From assembly GCA_964617825.1 (NCBI GenBank), contig CAZTWL010000020.1, positions 11,076 to 75,075 on the forward strand: a DNA stretch of 64,000 nt. The letters run 5' to 3'. This DNA comes from VSJD01 sp964617825. GTDB taxonomy: Bacteria; Verrucomicrobiota; Kiritimatiellia; JAAZAB01. Positions 1 to 9,286 of this stretch are shown here, piece after piece (within the stretch, counting starts at the first letter, position 1; the number at the start of each line of letters is the position of its first letter). The translations under genes and the position numbers were made by a program. Under the pieces are notes generated by a model that made no database searches, had not been told where the DNA came from, and worked only from the letters and a program-made list of their open reading frames with translations.

Positions 1-15
1 ATTCTCAAAATACGC

Positions 16-43
16 TTGCATTGAATTTTTTTTTCTGCATATT
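16..43 (+). promoter_or_regulatory. possible promoter of the first exported gene
   Basis: TTGCAT at 16-21 and CATATT at 38-43 are separated by 16 bases in a very AT-rich stretch. They lie about 50 bases before the start codon at 93. The match to a sigma70 promoter is moderate, and the left window edge limits what can be seen upstream. Confidence 0.3.
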
Positions 44-92
44 TGATGTCATGTGAATTCAGCCGACCGTTTTGAGTTTGGAAGGAGACGCA

Positions 93-560
93 ATGTCTAT
101 AAAAATTTTCAATCATTTGGCAGGCTGCGGCGTTGTGATTCTCTCGGTGGTTTGGAGCGGCACTGCAGCTGAGCCGCAAAAGGCGACGACGTCCGATCGC
201 CAGGTCGCACCGGTGATGTTCGCGCCGCCCGGCGGCACGAATGCTGCGGGTCGTTCGTCCCCGTTCTCCGCCGAGATCGGCGCGGATTTTATCAAGAAGG
301 TAATGGAAACGAGCGCCAAGATCGAAGAAGCCAAGCGCCAGATTGCCGAGAGGCAGATGCAGCTCTATGCGACAAACCCCGAGATCAAAGCCATGCGCGC
401 GCGCATGATTGCGGCACAGAAAGAAATCAATCAGATTTTGGATGCTGACCAAGAACTGGTCGATTTGAAAATTAGTCGTGATATCCTCTGGTCCACCATG
501 CCGGTCCTGCCGAAGGGGCAAAATCCGGGAGCGAAACCGCGAATGCCGGTGACGCGGTAA
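93..560 (+). CDS. small exported helical protein, unknown function
   Basis: I do not recognise this 155-residue protein. I chose the ATG at 93 because GGAAGGAG lies at 80-87 just before it; an in-frame TTG at 72 has no such site. The first 27 or so residues form a Sec-type signal peptide (Lys near the start, a VVILSVVW core, then TAA). The middle (about residues 65-125) is rich in Glu, Lys, Ala and Gln and is probably a coiled coil or helical hairpin. The tail is rich in Pro and Lys. It is the first of a run of exported proteins on this strand, which suggests an envelope role by association only. Confidence 0.7.
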   Translation: MSIKIFNHLAGCGVVILSVVWSGTAAEPQKATTSDRQVAPVMFAPPGGTNAAGRSSPFSAEIGADFIKKVMETSAKIEEAKRQIAERQMQLYATNPEIKAMRARMIAAQKEINQILDADQELVDLKISRDILWSTMPVLPKGQNPGAKPRMPVTR

Positions 561-610
561 GCGTGATCGGCAGTCTGGGTTTTTGTTAAAAAAAATATTT
601 ATTTTTTTTC

Positions 611-638
611 TTGCACTGATTTTCTTCAAATGTAATAT
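611..638 (+). promoter_or_regulatory. sigma70-like promoter of the giant surface-protein gene
   Basis: TTGCAC at 611-616 and TAATAT at 633-638 are 16 bases apart, inside the AT-rich 133-base gap before the 1636-residue gene. The -10 matches the consensus at five of six positions. Transcription would start about 50 bases before the ATG at 694 and could continue through the following same-strand genes. Confidence 0.5.
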
Positions 639-693
639 TATTTCAGACATTAACAAATCGATTTCTCCTTGGCCTTAATGAAAGTTTCCTGAT

Positions 694-3600
694 ATGGGTT
701 GTATCACAACTTTCCGGAATGTTTTCAAGGTTTCCCTCAGTCGGCACATTCAGCCGATTATGCTTCTAGTTGCAATTGTTTTCGCGATGCAAAGTGGTTT
801 TGCAGGGGATGGCCCCACCACCAACCTGCCTTTCCTTGACGATTTTGAAGGCTATACCAACCAGACTCCTCTGAACACAGGGACTAATGGATGGTATTCT
901 AGCGATTACCCCGTGCCTGTTGTTCAGACGGATACGGTCAGTTCGGGAACGAAGGCTGCCTTGATTGCAATGGACTGCACGCTTTCCAACCGTTTTACAG
1001 GACTCTATAGTTCGAACGTCTGGATTCATATGAATATTCTGCCGCCGGGCCAATATCATCCGCCCAGCGAGCCGTACGAGATGACGCCCTATAGCGAAGT
1101 CAACCGCCCGGCGGTTGATACGAACCAAGCCGTGTTGTTCTATATAAACAGCAACGGCAATTTTGTCGTTTACGATCGCTCGGTGTCCGATTGGGTGACC
1201 GCAACAAATTTTGACGCCGGAACTAACGGCACCGAATGGGTGACTGTTAGTATCTATGCGGATTTCAATATGAGGCGCTGGCATTTGTATGCCAGCAACT
1301 CGGTTACTGCCCTTACCCTGGTTACGAACAACATAATGTTCATTAACCCGAGCCTGACGAATTTTTCCGGATTTAGTCTGTATAACGGGGCAATGACGTC
1401 ATATGTGGACGATGTTTCCGTGATCTATTCAAATAAATCGGCGGCGAACATTGTCGGCTCGTTTGCAGTTAGCGATAAGGTGTATGACGGCAATACGGCT
1501 GCCGTTATCACCAATAACAACCTTACGCTAACAGGCGTGGCTGGGGACGTGACGCTGACTCCGGTGGCGACATTTGATACTAAGGATGCAGGCACGGACA
1601 AGATCGTCGGGCTGACGGGGTCGGGGCTTACCGGTGCTGATGCCGTAAATTACACGCTTGATATGACGGGCGCGCCTACGGCTACGGGTGATATTGCAAA
1701 AGCGACAATGACGGCTGCGCTGGTATCCGTAACGAAGCCCTATGATGGCACAACTCTGGCAACCTTGAGTCCCGGCAACTTCGTGTTGACTGGCCTCATT
1801 GGTGCTGAAGCGTCCGCGGTAAACCAGACGGTTGGCACCTATGCGACTGTGGCAATCGGTGAGGCGATCCGTGTGACCGCCACGCTGGCCGACACGAATT
1901 TTCCCGAAGGCGTCAACGGTTTCCTGACCAATAACTACATTTTGCCTACCGGCGCCACAACCGAAGTCGGTGTTATTACGTCAAGAGTACTTGCGGTGAA
2001 GGGGTTGACGGCTAACAGCAGGCCGTATGACAGGACGTTTGCGGCGACTGTCTCCGGAACAGCGGTGCTCGATGGTGTGGTTGGCGCTGAGGACGTGAGT
2101 CTGACGGGCACGCCGGTATTTGTGTTTGCCAGCTCGAATGTTGGATCTTCAGTCGCGATTTCGATTACGGGCTATGGGCTGGATGGTACGGCAAAAGGTA
2201 ACTATACATTAGCAATGCCGTCGTTGGCAGCCGATATTATAAAGGTGCCCTTGACGGTTTCACTTGTTCCCGACATCAGCAAGACCTATGACGGGATCGT
2301 CAAGGCAACTCTGGCGGCAGCTAATTATTTGATCACAGGTTTCGTGGATCCCGAAACATGCACCATTAACCAGACGGTCGGAACGTATGCCTCAACATAT
2401 CCAGGCACAGGAATAACTGTAACCGCTACGCTGGCGGCAGGTAATTATACCGGCTCGGGATTTTTAGTTGGGAACTATGATGTGCCGCTCGTCGCCATGG
2501 GTGATGTCGGCACAATCACAAAGATGACGGCCGATGTGACGCTATCTGGCTTGACACAGCAATATGATGGCACGGCCAGAAACGTGACGTACAGTACCAT
2601 GCCCCCGGGGTTGACGGTAAGTTTAACTTATGACGGGAATGATTGGGCGCCGACAAACGCGGGGAGCTACGAGGTGATTGGAACCGTGGTTAATGACGAT
2701 CTTTATCAGGGAACCAATACCGGTACACTGACGGTGAACAAAGGCGATCAGTCAATAGATTTTGCAGTTTCGGCGCAGCCATATACGAACGGATCATTGA
2801 CTCTGAGCGCAACAGCGTCTTCCGGCTTGCCGGTGACGTTTGCTCTGGTCAGCGGCCCGGCAACAAATCTCGGTGCAACGATATACTTTACCAATGTTGG
2901 CGAGGTAGTTGTCTCGGCCTCACAGGGTGGAGATGCAAATTGGAACGCGGCCTCGGACGTCTCGCGTTCATTCTCGGTATATGGGTCAAGTCCTGTCCTG
3001 AACACTATTCCTTGGAGCGATGATTTTGAGAATTATTACGATCTCCAACCGCTGATTGATGGTACGAACGGCTGGTATGCAGATTCAAGCAGCATAGTTG
3101 TCCAGACCAATGTTGCCAAATCCGGGACGAAAGCCGCAATGATTCCCGCTGGTACGCTTTCCAACAGGTTCATGGGTGCGGAGACGACGAACGTCTGGGT
3201 CCAAATGGACGTTTTGCCGGCCATGCGTGAAACTCCGGATTATCCCGTAGTGGATACCAACGCGGCTATGATGTTCTTCGTGGACACGAATGGGTATTAT
3301 GTCGTGCATAATGGCCCAGCAAATCCTACGTCTACAAACTCAACGTTCTGGATGACCAACTACAATGTCAAGCTGCCCACCGACGGGACAACCTGGGTGC
3401 GAATCAACATCCTTCAGGATTTTGCTAATACAAATTGGACTTTGTATTCGGACGGGGTAATGGTGACGAACAATATCGGATTTATCAACACGAGTCTGAC
3501 TAATTTTAACGGATTTGATATTTATAACGATGGCCCGTCCTCATATGTTGATAACGTTTCTGTGTTGGTGGCGGATACCAACAATTATCCGCCGCTAATG

Positions 3601-5604
3601 GTGACTCCATTGTCACTGTCGCAGAGCTTGTATGCTAACGCGACTAAATCAGTGATGTTGAACATCCATACGATAAAAGTCGTAAATGCTTGGTCAACGG
3701 ATATCGGTTTCCAGGTGCGCACCAATCAACCTTGGGTAACAGCGGTGCTTGCCGGGGGGGCGACAAACGGGGTCGTGACTGGCGGCAGTACTCAAGACGT
3801 GGTGGTAAGTTATACAAACACGGCGATGTGGACGGTTGGCGAAAGCAATGCCTCCGTAACCGTGGTGGCGACGAACGGGATCGATTTCTGGAGTACGCAA
3901 ACGGTGCAGGTGGCCCTGAATGCGATTAACATCTCGAATTGTCTGGATGTGGCCCCGATTCAGATCAGCAATACGGTATGGCGGGGTGCGACACCAACGA
4001 ATAGGCCTCTTGTGGTACGGAATATTGGTGATTTGGATTTCACCTATAGTGTGAAGACGAACATCTTCTGGATTGCGAGTTCGTCGAACGCAGGCACGGT
4101 GGGTGCTTACGGGACGAACGTGCTCTCGCTGACGAACACGGCCAGCACGGCGACTTGGAAGTCGGGGACAACAAGCAATGCGACGGTTACGGTTTGGGCG
4201 ACGAACGGGGCAAGCGGAGTCTCTGCAACGCAAACAGTCAGTGTCTTTGTGAGTGTGGCGGATGTCTCGAATGTGTTTTTGGTGACTCCAAGGTATATTG
4301 CGCGTCAAGCGTGGATTGGGGACACGCCTACGAATCAGGCTTTGATCGTGAGCAACATGAGCGATGTAAGCATTTCGTATCAGGTCAAAACAACCGCCTG
4401 GTGGATTGCGGTTTCGCCGACTAGTGGAACATGCGCCGCCCAGTCTACGAATTTAATAACGCTGTCGTATAAGCCCACGTGGGGGTGGGGAGTAGGGATT
4501 AGCAATGCAACTGCGATAGTCTCCGCAGTAAGCGGCGCCGGATCGACACAGCTGGTCGTGATGACGCTGAATGTTTCAACGCCACCGGCCAATTATTATG
4601 TGGCTACAAATGGGACCGATACAAATTGGCCTTTCAGCTACACGAACTGGATGACGGCGGCGAAAAGCATTACCTCGGCTGTATATAAAGCTAATTTCTA
4701 TACTAACCTGGGCTCGGTCGTCTGGATTTCGAACGGCGTGTATAATCTACCAAGTCAGGTGACGCTATCTAACGTTACTGTGCGCAGTGTGAATGGGGCC
4801 ACCAATGTGATGTTGAACGGCGGGACTTTCCGGGGCTTTTATCTGGCGCATACCGGTGCGGCCTTAAATGGCCTGACAATTACAAATTGTAAGCCTACGG
4901 CTGCATTTATTGGCGGCGCCGTATTTGTTGCGACAGGAAAGGTTTGGAACTGCCGTTTAATGCGCAATGTTGCCACCAACGGTGGCGGAATTGCCGTGGG
5001 CGCAGCCGGCGAGGTCCGTAATTGCCTCATTTGGGGCAATGTGGCGACCAACGGCGGCGGTGTCTATTACGATACCGGCGGACGCAGAGGTTTTGTGGAA
5101 AATTGTACAATTGCGAGCAATTACGCTTCTTTAATGGGTGGCGGCCTATTTACGGCAGCAAGCACGACGGGCCTCTGTGCGAATAGCGTGACCTATTCCA
5201 ATAACGTGCGCTCAGACGTGTATACGAACTGGGGCACCAACATCAATGCAAAACTTATGTTCACCAATTGCAATGTTGGCCTGCCGGAGGCTTCTTTTGG
5301 GGCCAACAGTATCACAAACATGAATCCTCTTTTTGTCAATCTAGCCGTTGGCGATTGTAGGATATCCAGCGGATCGCCTTGTATCGATGCCGGCAGCAAC
5401 CAGGTTTGGATGGTGAATGCGTTAGACCTGATCGGGAACATGCGGAAGCGCTTCGGGCGTGTGGATATCGGTGCATACGAATGGTACATGTATCAAGGTA
5501 TGCAACTCAAGGTCAATGGCGTGCGCTATGAAGATATCAATCTTATTAACGGAGATGAGCCGGGGATCATAAATGGAATTACCAATTCCAGTTCGATAAG
5601 GTGA
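694..5604 (+). CDS. giant multidomain exported adhesin-like protein (LamG-like, YDG/MBG, BACON-like, beta-helix)
   Basis: This 1636-residue protein has an N-terminal signal peptide (about 1-37). A LamG-like jelly roll follows (45-249). Four YDG-type repeats, each with a K-x-YDG-like core (KVYDG, KPYDG, RPYDR, KTYDG), lie at about 253-610. One MBG-type repeat (QQYDG) is at 610-690, then a related Ig-like repeat. A second LamG-like domain at 768-965 closely resembles the first. Three BACON/Ig-like repeats sit at about 967-1295. A right-handed beta-helix with TNGGG turns spans 1298-1570 and ends in the SPCIDAGS and DIGAYEW motifs typical of polymorphic outer-membrane or choice-of-anchor proteins. 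No sorting signal is visible at the C-terminus. A role in adhesion or glycan binding is inference from the domains. The next gene overlaps its stop by four bases if that gene uses the GTG at 5601. Confidence 0.85.
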   Translation: MGCITTFRNVFKVSLSRHIQPIMLLVAIVFAMQSGFAGDGPTTNLPFLDDFEGYTNQTPLNTGTNGWYSSDYPVPVVQTDTVSSGTKAALIAMDCTLSNRFTGLYSSNVWIHMNILPPGQYHPPSEPYEMTPYSEVNRPAVDTNQAVLFYINSNGNFVVYDRSVSDWVTATNFDAGTNGTEWVTVSIYADFNMRRWHLYASNSVTALTLVTNNIMFINPSLTNFSGFSLYNGAMTSYVDDVSVIYSNKSAANIVGSFAVSDKVYDGNTAAVITNNNLTLTGVAGDVTLTPVATFDTKDAGTDKIVGLTGSGLTGADAVNYTLDMTGAPTATGDIAKATMTAALVSVTKPYDGTTLATLSPGNFVLTGLIGAEASAVNQTVGTYATVAIGEAIRVTATLADTNFPEGVNGFLTNNYILPTGATTEVGVITSRVLAVKGLTANSRPYDRTFAATVSGTAVLDGVVGAEDVSLTGTPVFVFASSNVGSSVAISITGYGLDGTAKGNYTLAMPSLAADIIKVPLTVSLVPDISKTYDGIVKATLAAANYLITGFVDPETCTINQTVGTYASTYPGTGITVTATLAAGNYTGSGFLVGNYDVPLVAMGDVGTITKMTADVTLSGLTQQYDGTARNVTYSTMPPGLTVSLTYDGNDWAPTNAGSYEVIGTVVNDDLYQGTNTGTLTVNKGDQSIDFAVSAQPYTNGSLTLSATASSGLPVTFALVSGPATNLGATIYFTNVGEVVVSASQGGDANWNAASDVSRSFSVYGSSPVLNTIPWSDDFENYYDLQPLIDGTNGWYADSSSIVVQTNVAKSGTKAAMIPAGTLSNRFMGAETTNVWVQMDVLPAMRETPDYPVVDTNAAMMFFVDTNGYYVVHNGPANPTSTNSTFWMTNYNVKLPTDGTTWVRINILQDFANTNWTLYSDGVMVTNNIGFINTSLTNFNGFDIYNDGPSSYVDNVSVLVADTNNYPPLMVTPLSLSQSLYANATKSVMLNIHTIKVVNAWSTDIGFQVRTNQPWVTAVLAGGATNGVVTGGSTQDVVVSYTNTAMWTVGESNASVTVVATNGIDFWSTQTVQVALNAINISNCLDVAPIQISNTVWRGATPTNRPLVVRNIGDLDFTYSVKTNIFWIASSSNAGTVGAYGTNVLSLTNTASTATWKSGTTSNATVTVWATNGASGVSATQTVSVFVSVADVSNVFLVTPRYIARQAWIGDTPTNQALIVSNMSDVSISYQVKTTAWWIAVSPTSGTCAAQSTNLITLSYKPTWGWGVGISNATAIVSAVSGAGSTQLVVMTLNVSTPPANYYVATNGTDTNWPFSYTNWMTAAKSITSAVYKANFYTNLGSVVWISNGVYNLPSQVTLSNVTVRSVNGATNVMLNGGTFRGFYLAHTGAALNGLTITNCKPTAAFIGGAVFVATGKVWNCRLMRNVATNGGGIAVGAAGEVRNCLIWGNVATNGGGVYYDTGGRRGFVENCTIASNYASLMGGGLFTAASTTGLCANSVTYSNNVRSDVYTNWGTNINAKLMFTNCNVGLPEASFGANSITNMNPLFVNLAVGDCRISSGSPCIDAGSNQVWMVNALDLIGNMRKRFGRVDIGAYEWYMYQGMQLKVNGVRYEDINLINGDEPGIINGITNSSSIR

Positions 5605-6788
5605 AAACGCTGATGCACGTGCGGAAATACGCGATGAATAGGAAATCACATTTTTTTGCTCTGGCTTTAGGTTGTCTGGCATTTTGTCTGGCTGCCTGGA
5701 TACCGAGTTTCTGTCGCGGCGCTGATGCTGAAAATGCGGTTGCGCCGGTTGCTTGGAATTGGCATGCGGTCGGTGGCGGCGGATCCTGGTCGTCGGGGAC
5801 AACGTATACGGTCTTCAGCAGTTTCAGCCTTACGTGTCCGTTTGGATATACCGCGAATTCCAGTCTTTCCAGTTACAGTGGTTTTCTGTTTCCTTTCGAT
5901 CCGCCTAATCGGGTCAAGAACGATTTTGATGGCGATCTTCGGGCTGATGTTGCCGTTTATCGGCCGGCTGGCGGTATATGGAATGTCTGGCTTTCGGGGA
6001 GCGACTATGCAAAGGTCAACATTCAGGGTTGGGGTGCAGTAAACTATACAACGGTGGCGTCCGATTATGATGGAGATCTGAAAACTGATCCGGCGGTCTA
6101 TAATACGGTTACTGGCGATTGGTGTTTTTGGCTCTCAACCAGCGGTTACCAGCCATCAACGATGTCCGCCTTTGGCGGCGGGAATTGGCTGGCCGCTCCG
6201 GCCGACTACGATGGTGACCAGATCACCGACCTTGGTGTTTATGATCCTACTGTGGGTACCTTGAAAGTTTGCCTGTCGCATAGTGGTTTTATTGGCGATT
6301 TTGCAACTCAACTAGGCGGACTTCGGTTTGTGCCGGTGCCAGAGGATTATGATGGTGACCGGTTGGCCGATCCGGCTGTATATAAAGCGCGCACGGGCAC
6401 ATGGATTGTTTTCCTTTCTGGTAGTGCGTATGCGGCAGTCAGCGCCGATGGGCTGGGAGGGCCAACCTTGGGTGCGCCCACTTATTCGGCACCAATTGCC
6501 GACTATGATGGAGACGGCAAAGCCGACCCCATTGTCTATCAGGCGGCGACAGGTAACTGGTATGCCTGGCTTACAAGTATGTATTACGGGCAGGCAATGG
6601 TTTATTCGTGTGGCGGCCCGACTTGGACAGCCGTTGCGGCCAATTATGATGGCGATAGCCGCATGGATGTAGCCGTTTATGAACAGAGTACCGGCAAATG
6701 GATGTTCTGGCTGTCATCGTTTAATTACGCGCGCACGGATGTCTATGGATGGGGCGGGCCTGAGTTTTTCCCCGTGCAGCAATATTAA
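5601..6788 (+). CDS. exported FG-GAP/VCBS-like repeat protein
   Basis: This protein of up to 395 residues has six repeats of about 48 residues, each with a D-G-D-x-x-x-D calcium-type loop (FDGDLRAD, YDGDLKTD, YDGDQITD, YDGDRLAD, YDGDGKAD, YDGDSRMD) at about residues 107-360. Each loop is followed by VY and a W-x-x-WLS strand. This is the pattern of integrin-like beta-propeller blades. The GTG start at 5601 overlaps the upstream stop by four bases. The ATG at 5634 is an alternative that places the signal peptide (MNRKSHFFALALGCLAF) at the very N-terminus. Neither has a clear ribosome binding site. Likely a secreted, calcium-stabilised binding protein, co-expressed with the giant protein. Confidence 0.8.
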   Translation: MKTLMHVRKYAMNRKSHFFALALGCLAFCLAAWIPSFCRGADAENAVAPVAWNWHAVGGGGSWSSGTTYTVFSSFSLTCPFGYTANSSLSSYSGFLFPFDPPNRVKNDFDGDLRADVAVYRPAGGIWNVWLSGSDYAKVNIQGWGAVNYTTVASDYDGDLKTDPAVYNTVTGDWCFWLSTSGYQPSTMSAFGGGNWLAAPADYDGDQITDLGVYDPTVGTLKVCLSHSGFIGDFATQLGGLRFVPVPEDYDGDRLADPAVYKARTGTWIVFLSGSAYAAVSADGLGGPTLGAPTYSAPIADYDGDGKADPIVYQAATGNWYAWLTSMYYGQAMVYSCGGPTWTAVAANYDGDSRMDVAVYEQSTGKWMFWLSSFNYARTDVYGWGGPEFFPVQQY

Positions 6789-6792
6789 GATG

Positions 6793-6817
6793 GCGTTAGT
6801 ATCGTAAATAATAACGC
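6793..6817 (+). other. intergenic hairpin after the FG-GAP gene
   Basis: GCGTTA at 6793-6798 is repeated in inverse as TAACGC at 6812-6817 around a 13-base AT-rich loop, six bases after the upstream stop codon. It may be a processing or weak termination site inside the operon. No T run follows directly, so an efficient intrinsic terminator is unlikely. Confidence 0.35.
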
Positions 6818-6896
6818 TAGGTTATCAATATTTTTGAAATTTACGGTGCGGGCACGGCCTGCTTGGAATAATTAACAATACAGGGAGACTGACGAT

Positions 6897-8219
6897 ATGA
6901 AAAATGCATATTATCGCGCTATTATGCTTGGAGCGATGCTACTTGCCATGGCGCCCGGCTTGTTGTCGGCTGCGGCTACAACCGGTAAAATCAATTATCA
7001 AGCACGCCTTTTGGATGCCTACGGTCGTAGGATCAATGATGCCGTGACTCTGTCGTTTAAACTATATGATGCTGCCACAGATGGGAATCTACTCTGGTCT
7101 GAAACTCACCAAAATGTCGTCGTAACCGACGGAATCTATTCGCTTGAATTAGGTTCGATTACGCCGGTTCCCGCCAGTGTGTTTACCCAGGATGGCGTTT
7201 ATCTGGAATTGGCGATCAATAATGAAACGATGTCTCCGCGCCAATTGATCACTTCGGCCGGCCAGGCGCTTGTTGCCAGAACCGTCATGGGGCCCGATAT
7301 TTTTGTGGATCAGTCCAGTGGCAAAGTTGGTATTGGTACAACTGTACCGAGCGAGCAACTGGATGTTGCCGGGACAATTAAAGTTACTGGTTTCAAATTG
7401 CCCACCGGCGCGATTGCCAATTATGTTATGATGTCCGACGGCAATGGCGTAGGCACTTGGCGTCCGGTTTCTTCCGGGATGACGGAAACAGATCCGGTAT
7501 TTAATGCTTGGGCGGTTAGCACTTATGCGCCCGCCACCAACGATCTGTGGACTGCAGTGGGTGCCTTGAATACGTCTACGGCGTCTTTGGATGCTGCTGT
7601 AGGACTTCTGAATAACGCGACAAACGCTTTGAATGCTCGGATGGGAACAGCGGAAACGGACATTGGCGATTTGAAGACGGCGACGAATGCCTTGCAAGCC
7701 AGCAAGCTTGACTTGGCCGGCGGAGTGATGAGCGGTCCGCTGACCAACAATGCCGGATTCTATGGCGATGGGCATGGTCTTACCAACATGGGCGGCGTCC
7801 TGATGACCAATTATGTGGCTCGGACCGGAGATTCCATGACTGGCCCGCTGGTGATCAGCAATAATTTGACTGTGACTGATAATGCCGATTTCAAAGGCCA
7901 GATGACGCTTTCACCGGGTGCAATTCAATTGTTGGGTAGCACGAGTCAAATTGTGGCTTCAGGCGTTGCATACATCAAAATCGCCGGCGCGGGTGCCGCT
8001 GTTGTCTTAACCAGCAATCCTCCGCTAATCAATTCAACTCCTGTATCCGGGCAGATTGTTACTTTGCAGGGCACTGATAATGCAAATACGGTAACGATGA
8101 CCAACAGCACCGGATTGCTTTTGGCCGGGACCGTGCCCTTCACTCTGAGTGCCAATGATGTCATGCAATTGATTTATGACGGCACCGCCTGGGTTGAAGT
8201 TTATCGCTGTGACAATTAA
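6897..8219 (+). CDS. exported tail-fibre-like protein
   Basis: This 440-residue protein starts at an ATG preceded by AGGGAG. It has a signal peptide (1-25). An N-terminal beta domain (about 28-130) carries the INYQARLLDAYG and LLWSETH motifs common in large surface proteins of environmental bacteria. A short VGIGTTVPSEQLDVAG segment (about 142-157) is the hallmark of tail-fibre-like and intramolecular-chaperone-associated proteins. A coiled-coil stretch with repeated ATNAL-type motifs lies at about 205-275. A beta-rich C-terminal domain follows (about 340-440). Family knowledge suggests a trimeric fibre; that is inference here. The next gene begins 18 bases after the stop. Confidence 0.75.
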   Translation: MKNAYYRAIMLGAMLLAMAPGLLSAAATTGKINYQARLLDAYGRRINDAVTLSFKLYDAATDGNLLWSETHQNVVVTDGIYSLELGSITPVPASVFTQDGVYLELAINNETMSPRQLITSAGQALVARTVMGPDIFVDQSSGKVGIGTTVPSEQLDVAGTIKVTGFKLPTGAIANYVMMSDGNGVGTWRPVSSGMTETDPVFNAWAVSTYAPATNDLWTAVGALNTSTASLDAAVGLLNNATNALNARMGTAETDIGDLKTATNALQASKLDLAGGVMSGPLTNNAGFYGDGHGLTNMGGVLMTNYVARTGDSMTGPLVISNNLTVTDNADFKGQMTLSPGAIQLLGSTSQIVASGVAYIKIAGAGAAVVLTSNPPLINSTPVSGQIVTLQGTDNANTVTMTNSTGLLLAGTVPFTLSANDVMQLIYDGTAWVEVYRCDN

Positions 8220-8237
8220 TAAAGACGGAGAATAATT

Positions 8238-9234
8238 ATGATAACAAAAGTATTCTTAGGTATGAGTGCTCTGGTCTTGGCGGCATTTACCGCACAAGCC
8301 GTAGAAGACGGTATGGGTACCAACGTGGTTCGTAATTTGAGGGTGAATGACGGCGGCACATTGACTCTGGGTGGAACGGCGATTACCAACTGGTCCAGCA
8401 TGCCGGTGGGAACAGGAGCCGTGAGCCTTGCCGACTATTTGGCCACGAATGCAGTCATGTCAAGCGCGACCAATGTGCTGAACTCGCGCGTAAACACCGA
8501 TTTGGCGAATGCCACCAATGATTTGTCGAATGCGACGAATTCGCTGAACTCGCGCGTAANNNNNNNNNNNNNNNNNNNNNNNNNNNNNNNNNNNNNNNNN
8601 NNNNNNNNNNNNNNNNNNNNNNNNNNNNNNNNNNNNNNNNNNNNNNNNNNNNNNNNNNNACACCGATTTGGCGAATGCCACCAACGATTTGTCGAATGCG
8701 ACGAATTCGCTGAACTCGCGCGTAAACACCGATTTGGCGAATGCCACCAACGATTTGTCGAATGCGACGAATTCGCTGAATTCGCGCGTAAACACCGATT
8801 TGGCGAATGCCACCAACGAATTATATACGATCGTTAACGATCTGGAAGCGCATACCAATATATGGAATAATGGCGTGGTTGTTTATAAGGGGAGTGATCC
8901 GACGCCGGCTCTCGTTCCCGGCCAGGTGTATTATCTGGGAGCGGGATCTGTCTGGACCAAAGCGAATGCCTCAACGAATTCAACCGCTAAGGGCATGATC
9001 GGCTTGGCTTTGGGCACAACTGTTGCCGATGGCCTGTTGCTGAACGGACAATATTCTTCGAACCAGGCCTATTCCGTAGGTGCGCCACTGTACTTGGCAA
9101 CAAATGATTGTGCCATTACGGCTACCATGCCCAGTCTCAATAATCAGGTGGTGCGCATTGTCGGATATGTCATCGATGGCAATACGATCATGTTCAATCC
9201 CGACCGGACCTATATCGAAATTCTTGCGCAATAA
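8238..9234 (+). CDS. exported coiled-coil stalk protein with 22-residue repeats, interrupted by assembly gap
   Basis: The ATG at 8238 has GGAGAA upstream and opens a protein with a signal peptide ending near AQA. From about residue 86 it consists of a 22-residue repeat, NTDLANATNDL then SNATNSLNSRV, which is two 11-residue (hendecad) units typical of a right-handed coiled-coil stalk. The 100-N gap falls exactly at a repeat boundary. The reading frame before the gap differs by one base from that after it, as expected if an arbitrary 100-N spacer was inserted, so I treat both halves as one gene. The C-terminal domain (8815-9234) has GMIGLALG, GAPLYLAT and VVRIVGYVID motifs like those of phage head-decoration and tail-fibre heads. 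The true length is unknown. Confidence 0.8.
8493..8817 (+). repeat. 66-base tandem repeat in the stalk gene
   Basis: Full 66-base copies lie at 8493-8558, at 8559 plus 8660-8724 (split by the gap) and at 8725-8790, with a partial copy from 8791 to about 8817. Copies differ at very few positions, for example aat versus aac in the first copy. The unit length is a multiple of three, so changes in copy number keep the frame. The near identity of the copies explains why the assembly broke here. Confidence 0.9.
8560..8659. other. assembly gap (100 N)
   Basis: Exactly 100 N separate ...gcgcgtaa from acaccgat.... Joining the two edges directly recreates the repeat junction gtaa|acaccg and restores the reading frame. 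This marks a placeholder gap of unknown size within a collapsed tandem repeat. Confidence 0.98.
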
Positions 9235-9286
9235 AGGATTTGTGCCTCAACTTGTAATCGTGATCAAGCGTAGTGAAAGCGTCGCA

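Noticed and set aside
3694..4308. A 204-codon antisense frame inside the giant surface gene
   Set aside because: It lies opposite a well-supported coding region with domain repeats; the Arg/His-rich product has no motif.
8493..8817. CRISPR-like regular repeats
   Set aside because: The 66-base units are directly adjacent, without unique spacers, and are translated in frame as a coiled coil.
8460..8858. Open frames reading through the N run on either strand
   Set aside because: They depend on translating N and, after the gap, leave the frame of the repeat peptide.
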